From Kiritimatiellia bacterium (GTDB lineage: Bacteria > Verrucomicrobiota > Kiritimatiellia > RFP12 > UBA1067), in contig JAGCPM010000136.1 of the NCBI GenBank assembly GCA_017965685.1, positions 1-14,403 on the forward strand: a DNA stretch of 14,403 bases, read 5' to 3'. Within the stretch, counting starts at the first letter, position 1, and every line of letters begins with the position of its first letter. The translations under genes were made by a program, and so were the position numbers. Below the pieces are notes generated by a model. The model was given only the letters and a program-made list of their open reading frames with translations, did no database searches and had not been told where the DNA came from. This document shows positions 1 through 8,300 of this stretch, one piece after another.

Positions 1-1779
1 CAGGACTGGTGGCGCTACGAGCAGACTGCGTACTATGTCGACGGACTCCTCCGGCTCGGCTACGCTCTTGGCGACGAGACGCTCATCAAGAAGGGAGAGG
101 AGAACGTCAACTACACGATTGCCCATGCCTCGCCGGACGGGCATTTGGGTCATCCCAGCCTTTGGGACGCGACGCGATATAAACTGAAGAACGGATACGA
201 CATGTGGCCGTTCGCAGTGTTCTTCCGCGCCATGAAGGCGAAGTACGATGCCGCGCCCGACGGACGAATCCCCGCCGCGCTGCAACGCAACTTTCTGCTT
301 TACGGAAAGAAGAAGCTTGCCGCCGCCCGCAACATCGTGAATGTCGAGGGAATGCTCTGGACGTACGCGCTGACAGGCGACAGGCGGCTTCTCGACCTCG
401 CGGAGGATGCGTGGAATTTCCGCAAGCCGGTGCCACCGAAGAAGCGCGACGAACTTTCGCCTGAAAACTGCATGAGCGACGAGCCTATCCACACTCACGG
501 CGTGACGTGGTGCGAAGAGTTGAAGGTGCCGATTATGCTCTACGCCTACACAGGCAAGAAAGAATACCTCGACCAGGCCGTGAACGTGGAGAAAAAGTTC
601 GTGCGCGACCACATGCTCCCCGACGGCTGCCCCAGTTCCACCGAATGGGTGCGCGGCAACAGCGTCCATTGGGGGCACGAGACGTGCGACATTGCCGACT
701 ACACGTGGTCGCTCGGCTACTTTCTTGAAGCGACGGGCAATGCCGCCTATGCGGACAAGATAGAGCGCTGCGTGTTCAACGCGGGTTTCGGTTGCGTTGA
801 TGAAACATATCGCTCGCTCCAGTATTTCTCGAATCCAAACCAGTTCATCTGCACATCCAATTCAGACCACAACCTGCAGAACTACGGCACTACTTGGATG
901 CAGTACCGCCCGACGCACGAGACGGAGTGCTGCGCCGGGAACGTCCACCGCATCCTGCCGAACTACATCTCGCGCATGTGGCTCAAGGACAAGAACGGCG
1001 ATCCGGTCGCCGCGCTGTATGGCCCGTCGGAAGTGGACTTCGGCTGGGCAAAGATAAAAGAAGAGACTCTTTATCCGTTCGACGGCGAGATAATGTTCCG
1101 TTTCATTGTCAAGGAGCCAGGCGAACACTCGTTCACCTATCGCATTCCCGGATGGTGCAAGCGTCCCGACGCGGGCACGTTCGCCACGGTTCGCCGCGAG
1201 TTCAAAGACGGAGATGCCATTGTGCTCGACTTCTCTATGGAGACGGTGTTCGAGACAATTCCGCCGCGGTTCATTGTGGACTACGAGGATCTTGAGCATG
1301 GTCTGAAGAGATCGGCGGCACGCTTCGCGAACGCCAATCAGGGTACGGTTGTCGTTCGCGGCCCGCTAGTCTTCGCCTATCCGATTCCAGCCGAACGCGT
1401 CGAGGATGCGGAAGACCACGCCAACATGAACGGCAAGAAGAGCGGCAATGCCGATTTCATGTGCTGGAACCTGCGCCCCGCCGCACCGTTCAACTACGCG
1501 CTCGCTGGGCACAAGGCCAAGCTGATCATGGGAACAGTGAACAAGGAACAGGAAACAGGGAAGTGCGACGGATTCTACATGAACCCTGCGCCGGTGAAGC
1601 TACGCGTCCCTGTGAAGCGCATTAAATGGTTGCTGGACGAAGATCGCTTTACGCCAGACATACCTGAGAAGCCGGAGGCTCTGGACGGGCCAGAGGAGAC
1701 AATCGAACTCGTCCCGTACGGCGCAACCACGCTCCGCCTCTCCGTATTCCCCGACTTTGCAAACACGAAAGGAGAATAA
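1..1779 (+). CDS. GH127 (DUF1680) beta-L-arabinofuranosidase-like protein, 5'-partial
   Basis: The frame is open from base 1, so the N-terminus lies outside the window; 592 residues are visible. The protein resembles GH127/DUF1680 enzymes, which release beta-L-arabinofuranose by a zinc-dependent cysteine mechanism. By comparison with Bifidobacterium longum HypBA1 (zinc ligands Glu338, Cys340 and Cys418, nucleophile Cys417), I see the matching E-x-C at visible residues 227 and 229 (HETCD) and the Cys-Cys pair at 310-311 (TECCAGN). The Glu-to-Cys spacing is 83 residues, against 79 in HypBA1, so the active site looks complete. An all-alpha barrel segment is followed by a beta-rich C-terminal half. 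An in-gene run of GAACAGG-like heptamers at 1532-1566 encodes the VNKEQETGK stretch. The stop lies 4 nt before the next start and the next gene's GGAG lies within the last codons, so translation is probably coupled. Family assignment is firm; the exact substrate is inferred. Confidence 0.88.
   Translation, partial: QDWWRYEQTAYYVDGLLRLGYALGDETLIKKGEENVNYTIAHASPDGHLGHPSLWDATRYKLKNGYDMWPFAVFFRAMKAKYDAAPDGRIPAALQRNFLLYGKKKLAAARNIVNVEGMLWTYALTGDRRLLDLAEDAWNFRKPVPPKKRDELSPENCMSDEPIHTHGVTWCEELKVPIMLYAYTGKKEYLDQAVNVEKKFVRDHMLPDGCPSSTEWVRGNSVHWGHETCDIADYTWSLGYFLEATGNAAYADKIERCVFNAGFGCVDETYRSLQYFSNPNQFICTSNSDHNLQNYGTTWMQYRPTHETECCAGNVHRILPNYISRMWLKDKNGDPVAALYGPSEVDFGWAKIKEETLYPFDGEIMFRFIVKEPGEHSFTYRIPGWCKRPDAGTFATVRREFKDGDAIVLDFSMETVFETIPPRFIVDYEDLEHGLKRSAARFANANQGTVVVRGPLVFAYPIPAERVEDAEDHANMNGKKSGNADFMCWNLRPAAPFNYALAGHKAKLIMGTVNKEQETGKCDGFYMNPAPVKLRVPVKRIKWLLDEDRFTPDIPEKPEALDGPEETIELVPYGATTLRLSVFPDFANTKGE
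1532..1566 (+). repeat. Heptamer run (GAACAGG family) inside the GH127 gene
   Basis: Five consecutive 7-base units start at 1532, 1539, 1546, 1553 and 1560. The first four fit the pattern RAACARK (for example GAACAAG, GAACAGG); the fifth is degenerate. It is translated in frame in the C-terminal beta-rich region as part of the KEQETG stretch. Confidence 0.7.
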
Positions 1780-1783
1780 AAAC

Positions 1784-3388
1784 ATGAAAGCGAAACAAGC
1801 AGGTATTGCCAGTTGCATATTGGGTATTTGCATATTTGCACATTGCGCCGAAGGCGCTTCGTTCGATGCGACTGTATGGCGTGGCGAGACGGCGTATGTC
1901 AATATCCCGGAGGCATTTCAGAGCGAGGCGGAAAGTATTGCCGGACTGGATTCCGGCAAAGATGTTTCGCTTACTCTTCTCCGTTTCGACGAGGTGAAGT
2001 ACGACCTTGTCGAGAGGTACAAGGACGCCGAAGGCAAAATGAAGGCGCGCATCACCGGAAAGGGGACTGTCCCCGATGTCTGCCGCGAGTGGAAGATAGG
2101 CGATGCGGCAAAGCCGACGATGGTAAAGATAACCGCCGCTCCGGGGGCATCGCCCGGCAAGTACGCCTTCGGACCGCTGTCGCTGACGGTGATCGATCGT
2201 GTTCTTCCGCCGACGAAAGAGTGGAAATACTTTCTCGACCTCTGGCAGCATCCGTGGGCCGTCTCGCGCTACTTCAAGGTTGAGCCGTTTTCGCCGGAGC
2301 ACTACGCGAAGATGGAGCCTGTCTGGCGCGCGCTCGCAGAGTGCGGCTGCAAGGCGCTCACGGTCACTCTTCTCGATCTCCCCTGGAACAACCAATGCTA
2401 CGATGGCTACCACTCCATGATCGGCCGCGTCAAGACGGCCGACGGCAAATGGAAGTTCGACTACAAAATCTTCGACGAATATGTCGAGTTCGGCAGGAAG
2501 TGCGGACTCGGGCCTGATATCGCCTGCTACACGATGTGTCCGTGGGGGTACATGGCGACATGGAAGGAAGAGTCGACAGGAACCGGAGAACAGGGATTTG
2601 TGGAGCGCCGCGAGAAGCTGTTGCCAGGGACGCCGGAGTTCGAGGACTACTGGGGTGACTTTCTCGTCGATTTCGAGAAGCATGTGGAAGGGAAAGGCTG
2701 GCTTGGCGACACATACATCGCGATGGACGAGCGTGCGCCCGAGGATGTGCGCAAGATCATCGATCTCATCCAGAAGAAGGCTCCCGGACTGAAAGTCGCC
2801 ATGGCCGGCAACAAGAGCCCCGCCGAGTTCGCCGGCATGAAAATAGACAACTACTGTCAGGGTCTCATCCATCTAAGGAAGCATCCGAAAATGCTTGACG
2901 AACTCGAGCCGCGCCGGCAGAAAGGCTGCAAGACGACGTTCTACGTCTGTGCAACCGCAATGCATCCCAACACGTTCATGGACAGTCCCCTTGACGAAGG
3001 CTTCTGGCTAGGCGCGTATCCCGTGATGATCGGCTTCGATGGGTTCCTTCGCTGGGCGGCAAACTCGTGGCCTGAAGACCCTTACAAGGATGGTTCCTTC
3101 AAGACCGTCAAAAGGGGAAATCTGCACTGGCGTCCAGGCGACACGTTCCTGGTCTATCCCGGCGGCGAGCTTTCGTCGCACATCATCGCGCTCCGTTCCG
3201 GCATAATCGCCGCCGAGAAGATGCGGATGTTGATGGAACAGGCTACAGGTAACAGGGAACAGGTTGAGGAGGAGATCAAGCGTATCGCCGCGCCATACGG
3301 ATACGCGGGTGCCATCTACGGCAAAATCGACTTCAAAGCCTTCCGCCTCGATGTAGAAGCTCTGGTGAATGCTCCTCGCCAGCCATGA
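1784..3388 (+). CDS. Secreted DUF4091-type glycoside hydrolase-like protein
   Basis: 534 residues from the ATG at 1784, which has GGAG (1771-1774) nine bases upstream; an in-frame TTG at 1757 has no such support. Residues 1-25 look like a Sec signal peptide (basic start, hydrophobic ILGICIFA, cleavage near EGA-S), so the protein is probably exported. Residues about 26-135 look beta-rich and precede a TIM-barrel-like region (about 140-410) with conserved Trp-rich segments and an acidic pair in IAMDER (D315, E316) that could be catalytic. The C-terminal part, about 415-490 (LRWAANSW, GDTFLVYPGG, then an ALRSGI helix), matches the DUF4091 domain found at the end of uncharacterised glycosidases. 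It follows the GH127 gene in an operon-like arrangement, suggesting action on the same arabinose-containing glycan. Heptamer repeats occur in the signal peptide (1806-1849) and near the C-terminus (3236-3263). The substrate is not deducible. Confidence 0.8.
   Translation: MKAKQAGIASCILGICIFAHCAEGASFDATVWRGETAYVNIPEAFQSEAESIAGLDSGKDVSLTLLRFDEVKYDLVERYKDAEGKMKARITGKGTVPDVCREWKIGDAAKPTMVKITAAPGASPGKYAFGPLSLTVIDRVLPPTKEWKYFLDLWQHPWAVSRYFKVEPFSPEHYAKMEPVWRALAECGCKALTVTLLDLPWNNQCYDGYHSMIGRVKTADGKWKFDYKIFDEYVEFGRKCGLGPDIACYTMCPWGYMATWKEESTGTGEQGFVERREKLLPGTPEFEDYWGDFLVDFEKHVEGKGWLGDTYIAMDERAPEDVRKIIDLIQKKAPGLKVAMAGNKSPAEFAGMKIDNYCQGLIHLRKHPKMLDELEPRRQKGCKTTFYVCATAMHPNTFMDSPLDEGFWLGAYPVMIGFDGFLRWAANSWPEDPYKDGSFKTVKRGNLHWRPGDTFLVYPGGELSSHIIALRSGIIAAEKMRMLMEQATGNREQVEEEIKRIAAPYGYAGAIYGKIDFKAFRLDVEALVNAPRQP
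1806..1849 (+). repeat. Heptamer-like run (TTGCATA family) encoding the signal peptide core
   Basis: TTG- or TTTG-initiated units start at 1806, 1813, 1820, 1827, 1835 and 1843 (spacings 7, 7, 7, 8, 8), with TTGCATA as the clearest unit. They encode most of the hydrophobic core of the DUF4091 protein's signal peptide (ASCILGICIFAHCA). Confidence 0.55.
3236..3263 (+). repeat. Heptamer run (GAACAGG family) inside the DUF4091-type gene
   Basis: Four exact consecutive units of the form NWACAGG start at 3236, 3243, 3250 and 3257; the first and last are GAACAGG. They encode EQATGNREQ near the C-terminus, between two helical segments. The unit is the same family as in the preceding gene at 1532-1566. 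Confidence 0.75.
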
Positions 3389-3395
3389 CGGCTGG
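3379..3395. terminator. Short hairpin between convergent genes
   Basis: A perfect 6-bp stem, CCAGCC (3379-3384) with GGCTGG (3390-3395), encloses a 5-base loop holding part of the upstream gene's TGA stop (3386-3388). It sits between two convergent stop codons only 13 bases apart. There is no T tract on either strand, so a role as bidirectional terminator is only a suggestion. Confidence 0.3.
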
Positions 3396-3401
3396 GGCGG
3401 T

Positions 3402-4025
3402 TCAGATCTTGAGAAGATGCTTTCTGATGGCGATAGCCACGGCTTCGGTGCGGCTTTGGGCGCCGAGTTTGCGGCGGATTACGTCGAGGTGCTGGTTCAC
3501 GGCGTAGGCCGAAATGCCCAGCCGGGAGGCGATTTGTTCGCTTGAAAGTCCCTTGCTTGTCGCCTCGAGTATCTTTTGCTGGCGCTCTGTGAGTTCTGGC
3601 GGATGCGGATCGGTTTTGATCATAGACTCGATTTCGGGCGAGAAGGCCGTGCCTTCCGAAGCCACCGTGCGGATTGCCTCTATGAGCCTGTCGTCATCCG
3701 CGTCCTTGACGAACGCTCCTGAAGCGCCCGCGTCCATCGCCCGCACCACGTCGACGGAGGTTGAGTAGGTCGTAAGTATCAGGACGTGCGTTTCGGGAAG
3801 CTTTTCGCGTATCCGCCGCGTAGCCTCCACTCCGTCCATGACCGGCATTGAAAGATCCATCACCACCACGTCCGGTTTCAGTTTGATCGCGGCCTTTACC
3901 GCCTCTTCGCCGTTCTTTGCGTCTCCCACCACCGAAAGGCCAGGGGCGAATCCGAGCAGCGTCGCCAGTCCGCGCCTCAAGAGCGCATGGTCGTCGGCAA
4001 TGAGAATCGTGATTGGTTGCTTCAT
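3402..4025 (-). CDS. NarL/LuxR-family response regulator
   Basis: 207 residues. The receiver domain (1-120) has the acidic pair D11-D12, phospho-acceptor D57 (VVVMDLSMP), switch residues T85/T86 and conserved K107. The C-terminal LuxR-type helix-turn-helix (about 144-205) reads LTERQQKILEATSKGLSSEQIA followed by a recognition-helix region. The protein should act as a phosphorylation-controlled DNA-binding regulator in the cytoplasm. Its ATG overlaps the kinase stop as ATGA (4022-4025), and GAGG lies seven bases upstream, so it is translated together with the kinase gene. All key residues are present, so this partner appears intact even though the kinase does not. Being divergent from the GH89-GH3 gene and convergent with the GH127 operon, it is a plausible regulator of this glycan-degradation locus; that target is inference. 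Confidence 0.93.
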   Translation of the reverse strand: MKQPITILIADDHALLRRGLATLLGFAPGLSVVGDAKNGEEAVKAAIKLKPDVVVMDLSMPVMDGVEATRRIREKLPETHVLILTTYSTSVDVVRAMDAGASGAFVKDADDDRLIEAIRTVASEGTAFSPEIESMIKTDPHPPELTERQQKILEATSKGLSSEQIASRLGISAYAVNQHLDVIRRKLGAQSRTEAVAIAIRKHLLKI

Positions 4026-4981
4026 TTCTTTGCCTCGATCTTTAGTGTCGCCTTTGTCCCCTTGCCGGGCGCTGACTTGATTTCGAACGTTCCTCCTATG
4101 CGTTCAACTCTCTCTGTGATGCCGTCCAGCCCGAAGTGCCCCTCGCCATGTCCCGGGCGCGATGCCGTTCCCGCGACCGGTGCGATGGTCCTCTTGATCG
4201 CTTCGGCGAAGCTTGGCTCGTCGAGGACGTCGCTTCGCAAATCCCACAGGCACCGCCTCATGTCCGTGCGGCACGAACTGATCATTTTCGAGGCGGTTTC
4301 AAGGCATGCCGTGGTGGCGGGGTCCTTGTCGGCGAGCGTGTTCTTCGCGGCTGAGACCTGGTAGCCGATCACTGTCAGGTTCTGCGAAAGCGAGTCGTGC
4401 AGGTCTGCGGCCAGGCGCGTACGTTCGGCGATGCGCAGCTCCGACTCCAGTTTGCGCGCCTGTGCCTTGACGACCTCGCGGCTTTTGCGCTCCACAAGTA
4501 TGCGCAGCGCCGCGTTCCAGAAGAGGATGAGGACGATGAATCCGCCCATTGCGCTTGCGGTGGCGATGAACTTTGCGGGCGTCCACCACGGCGGCCGCTT
4601 CAGGACCTTGATATCCTGCGGCGAGCGCGCCACAAGGAACAGGCTCTTGTTTTTCGGAAACGGCTGTGACGGTCGCCAGAAGTCTGAATCGAGAATGCAC
4701 GCGCCGGTCGCCGAAACAAGGCTGCCGATTTCCGTTTTGGCCGCCTCGGGCGCATTGGAGCAGTCGATCTGTATCGTGAAATTGTCATCTTCCAGAAGAA
4801 GCCGTTTTTCGCCCATTTCGTCCGTCACGAGTTCCCGCAGGAACCCTTTTATAGTGAGAATCCGCCCGAAGAGTTCTAGATTCAGTATGAACTTGCCGCT
4901 CGTGATGCTCCTAAAAAGAAAACTGTGCGTAACGTTGGACGATACCTCCGCCCTTGCTGGCGGCGACTTTGACGTCTGCAA
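4022..4981 (-). CDS. HisKA_3 sensor histidine kinase, apparently damaged (C-terminal part)
   Basis: 319 residues if read from the TTG at 4981, but that start is unconvincing: no signal peptide, no clear Shine-Dalgarno. The frame looks like the continuation of the upstream ORF (4911-5297) after a frame change. It contains an extracytoplasmic OB-like segment (about 20-130), one membrane helix (about 136-160), and a HisKA_3 dimerisation box with phospho-acceptor H195 (ERTRLAADLHDSLSQN). The ATP-binding domain is severely short. After FAEAIKRTIAPVAGTAS (about 258-274) the protein jumps directly to GHGEGHFGLDGITERV, the G2 box. Roughly 60-70 residues that carry the Asn-containing N box and the D-x-G box in relatives are absent. 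As written it should not bind ATP. It could still act as a dimerising sensor or phosphatase, but a decaying gene is the simpler reading. Confidence 0.72.
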   Translation of the reverse strand: MQTSKSPPARAEVSSNVTHSFLFRSITSGKFILNLELFGRILTIKGFLRELVTDEMGEKRLLLEDDNFTIQIDCSNAPEAAKTEIGSLVSATGACILDSDFWRPSQPFPKNKSLFLVARSPQDIKVLKRPPWWTPAKFIATASAMGGFIVLILFWNAALRILVERKSREVVKAQARKLESELRIAERTRLAADLHDSLSQNLTVIGYQVSAAKNTLADKDPATTACLETASKMISSCRTDMRRCLWDLRSDVLDEPSFAEAIKRTIAPVAGTASRPGHGEGHFGLDGITERVERIGGTFEIKSAPGKGTKATLKIEAKK

Positions 4982-5297
4982 TGGATGGAATCATAATCTG
5001 CCTCTTCGTGACGGCGCGGTTCAGGGGGTCGGGCGTCTTTTCGAACCCGGATATGGTTACCTGCCGCCCAATCGCGCTTTGGAGTTCCTTGAGTACGCTT
5101 GCCGTGTCGTTCGTCCTGATGAATGCGTAGTTGAACGAGCCGTCTTTTTCCAGCACCAGGCAGATGAATACCGCGTCTACGTTATCCTGATACGCGCCGG
5201 CGAGCCGCCCTTCGGCCGTCACTAACGGCATCGCGTCATTTGCGAACGCCGCAAACGCTGAATGCATGGCTATGATGGCGAAAACGAGTCTTTTCAT
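4911..5297 (-). CDS. Signal peptide and sensor half of the split histidine kinase
   Basis: The start chosen is the ATG at 5297 (MKRLVFAIIAMHSAFAAFA), which begins directly with a signal peptide; an in-frame ATG at 5315 adds six residues. Neither has a strong ribosome-binding site. After cleavage, about 110 residues form a beta-rich OB-like sensor region (GRLAGAYQDNVDAVFICLV, later GRQVTISGFEKTPDPLN). This type sits in front of HisKA_3 kinases in PVC bacteria. The frame ends at a TAG at about 4911, while the kinase frame (+1 relative to it) picks up with THSFLFRSI, so the two overlap by about 70 nt. The shift probably falls near the GGCGGAGG stretch around 4945-4955. The most likely explanation is one kinase gene broken by an indel or a sequencing error; a genuinely separate small secreted protein is less likely. 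Confidence 0.6.
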   Translation of the reverse strand: MKRLVFAIIAMHSAFAAFANDAMPLVTAEGRLAGAYQDNVDAVFICLVLEKDGSFNYAFIRTNDTASVLKELQSAIGRQVTISGFEKTPDPLNRAVTKRQIMIPSIADVKVAASKGGGIVQRYAQFSF

Positions 5298-5304
5298 TAG
5301 GATG

Positions 5305-5334
5305 TTGCATAACATGGCCGCGTTGTGGTATACT
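5305..5334 (+). promoter_or_regulatory. Candidate sigma70-type promoter of the GH89-GH3 gene
   Basis: TATACT at 5329-5334 is a good -10 hexamer. TTGCAT at 5305-5310 is a weak -35 (three of six matches) with an 18-base spacer. The gene start follows 25 bases downstream at 5360. An inverted repeat ATGTT-GCAT-AACAT at 5302-5315 overlaps the -35 and the kinase-side start region, and could be an operator for the divergent pair. TATACT lies in a symmetric GTATAC, so the minus-strand kinase promoter may use the same bases. Confidence 0.45.
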
Positions 5335-5359
5335 ATGCGCCGACATAAGGACTAAAAGT

Positions 5360-8300
5360 ATGAACAAGCTTGCTTTATTGACCGCCTCGCTGTTTCTTTG
5401 TGCCGCAGCCGTTGCCGCGAACGCGCCGGCTCCCGTGCGCCTTGCGTACAACTACTGCACACTCAGCTACACCTTCGCCTATTGCGGCGATAAGGAGTGG
5501 GAAGGGGAAATCGACCGCCTCGCCAAGGCCGGCTACAATGTCGCGACCGTCATGGACGGCACGTTCAAGGTCTGGCAGTTGACTCTGCGCGATCTCGGAT
5601 GCGACGAAAAGGACATCCTCGCTTTCATCCCCGACGAGTGCGCCCGCGTCTGGTGGCTGATGGGCAACCTCGAGGGCGAGGGCGGCCCGCTCGACCAGGC
5701 TACGATCGACGAAGACGCGCGGCGCGGCCGGTTCATATGCGACAAGATGCGCGAGCGCGGCATAGAGCCTCTTCTCGAGGGCTTTTTCGGAATGGTGCCG
5801 ACCTGGCTCGCCGACCGCGATACGACGCTCAAAGCCGTCCCTCAGGGCAAGTGGGGCGGCGGAAGGGCGTACGACCGTCCGGCGATTCTCGACCCGACGA
5901 GCGATGCGTTCGCGCGCCTCGCCGCCATCTGGTACAAGAACCTTGAAAAGGTTTACGGCTTCAAGCCGAAGTATCTGGCGGGCGACCTCTTCCACGAAGG
6001 CGGCAAGACAGGCGACCTGGACGTCACCGCATCTGTCCGCGCAGTGCAGTCAGCCCAGCAGAAGGCTTTCCCTGGCGTGACATGGGTCGTGCAAGCATGG
6101 CAGAAGAACCCCACAAAGGAAGTCCGCGCCGGACTTGATCCGCGCTTCACGCTTATCGAGCGACTTGTAGATGACATGGGCGGCGGCTCGGAAGGGTGCT
6201 GGATAGAAGGCTTCGGCGAGCTTCCTTGGATATGGTGCGAGGTATTGAACTTCGGCGGCAATCACGGGCTCTACGGCAACTTGAAGACTTATGCACGCAT
6301 GGGTCGCGCCGCAAAGGGCCCTGCTGGTGCGACGTTCCGCGGCTACGGCTCGCTTTCGGAGGGCTTCTTGACGAACCCGGTAGCGAGCGACCTGTTCGAG
6401 GAAATGATGATGCGCCCGCTCGGAACCGAGCTGACGGATGACGAACTCGCCGCGTGGCTCGACAGCTGGGTGGACAAACGCTACGGCCTCTCCAACTCCA
6501 ACTCGAAACTCCAACTTCACCAGGCCTGGAAGATTCTCGCCGAGACCGCATACGCCTGCCCGGCCTGGCAGGAGGGCGCGGTTGACAATGTTATTTGCGC
6601 CATCCCAAGCTGGAATGCCGTTCGCGCAAGGACTTGGGCGCCGAAGACCGGCCTCTACTACGATCCCGCGAAGCTCGAGCAGGCACTCGCGCTCATGGAG
6701 GAGGTCGCGGCGAAGGAAAACTTTACGGATGCCTTCAAGTACGATCTGTACGACCTCCGCCGCCAGGTCGCCGCCAACAGACTTCGCGCCCTGATGCCGC
6801 GCCTGAAGGACGAAAAATCCGCTCGCGAGGAGTTCATCAAGATCGCCGAATCTATGTGCGATCCAAAGGCATATGTGCCCGAAGAGTTCCGCCTCTCTTA
6901 CTGGGAAGATCTCGCCCGCCGCCGCGCAGGCGAGCGCGGAGTAAAGGCTTGGCGCCGCATGATAACGACATGGGTGAACGCCTCGGTCGGACATACCCCG
7001 CTTGAGGACTACGCCAACCGCGAATATCCCGAACTTATCCGCGACCACTACCTGCCGCGCTGGAAGAAGTTCTTCGCCGGGAAGGACATCTATCATGAAG
7101 GCTGGATCGACTTCAACAAGAATGGCCTGAAGGATGTCTACGAAGATCCCTCGCAGCCGGTCGAAAAGCGCGTCGCCGACCTCCTTTCGCAGATGACGCT
7201 CGACGAGAAGAGCTGCCAGCTTTCGACGCTCTACGGCTTCAGCCTTCATCTGAAGGATCCTCTGCCGACGCCCGGCTGGAAGAAGGAGGTTTGGAAGGAC
7301 GGCATCGCCAACATCGACGAAATGCACAACGGCTTTTTCTTCGGCCGCAAGCCGTCGCGCCGCCCCGACCTCGTCTATCCATTCAAGAACCACATCGAGG
7401 CCATCCGCACCGTCCAAAAGTGGTTTGTGGAAGAGACTCGCCTCGGAATCCCGGTCGATTTTTCGAACGAAGGCATCCACGGCCTTACGCACACAAAGGC
7501 CACGCCCCTCCCGGCGCCAATCGGCATTGGCGCAACATGGAACCGCGCGCTTGTTCGCGAGGCGGGCGAGGTCGTCGGCGAGGAGGCGCGCCTTATCGGC
7601 TACTCCAACGTCTATGCGCCGATTCTCGATCTCGCGCGCGACCAGCGCTGGGGCCGCACGGTAGAGTGCTACGGCGAAGACCCGTTCCATGTGGCGCAGC
7701 TCGGGCGTGAAATGGCGCTCGGAGTCCAGTCGCAAGGCGTCGCCTCCACTTTGAAGCACTATGCCGCGTATTCGGTGCCTAAAGGCGGACGCGACGGCGA
7801 GTGTCGCACCGACCCGCACATCACGCCGCGCGAACTGCACGAGATTCACCTCTATCCGTTCAAGCGCGTAATCCGCGAGGCGCATCCAATGGGCGTGATG
7901 TGCAGCTACAACGACTGGGATGGCGTTCCCGTCGCGTCCAGCAAGTGGTTCCTCACCGATCTGTTGCGCGGCGAATACGGTTTCGGCGGCTATGTCGTGA
8001 GCGACTCGGGCGCGGTCGAGTATGTCAATGACAAGCACCGTGTCGCCGAGACGTATGAAGAGGCCGTTCGCATGGTGTTGGAGGCAGGTCTCGATGTTCG
8101 CACCAACTTCAAGCCGCCGAAGGATTTCATCCTGCCGATCCGCAAGCTCGTCTCCGAGGGAAGGCTCTCCATGGAGACTGTCGACAGGCGCGTCGCCGCC
8201 GTACTTTCCGTCAAGTTCCGCCTCGGACTTTTCGACAATCCCTACATCGGCGACGAAAAGAACGTGGAGGCCAAGGCCGGCTGGGACAAGCACCTCGCTT

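Noticed and set aside
145..147. TTG at 145 as start of the GH127 gene
   Set aside because: The frame is open and homologous-looking from base 1, so this is an internal codon of a gene truncated by the window edge.
1757..1783. TTG at 1757 as start of the DUF4091-type protein
   Set aside because: It would overlap the GH127 gene and put charged residues before the signal peptide. The ATG at 1784 has a well-placed GGAG.
1649..2872. 407-codon minus-strand ORF
   Set aside because: Antisense shadow of the DUF4091-type gene, whose plus-strand product has a signal peptide, ribosome-binding site and family motifs.
6050..8293. 747-codon minus-strand ORF
   Set aside because: It lies antisense to the GH89-GH3 gene, whose protein matches known families throughout. 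Long antisense frames are expected in GC-rich coding DNA.
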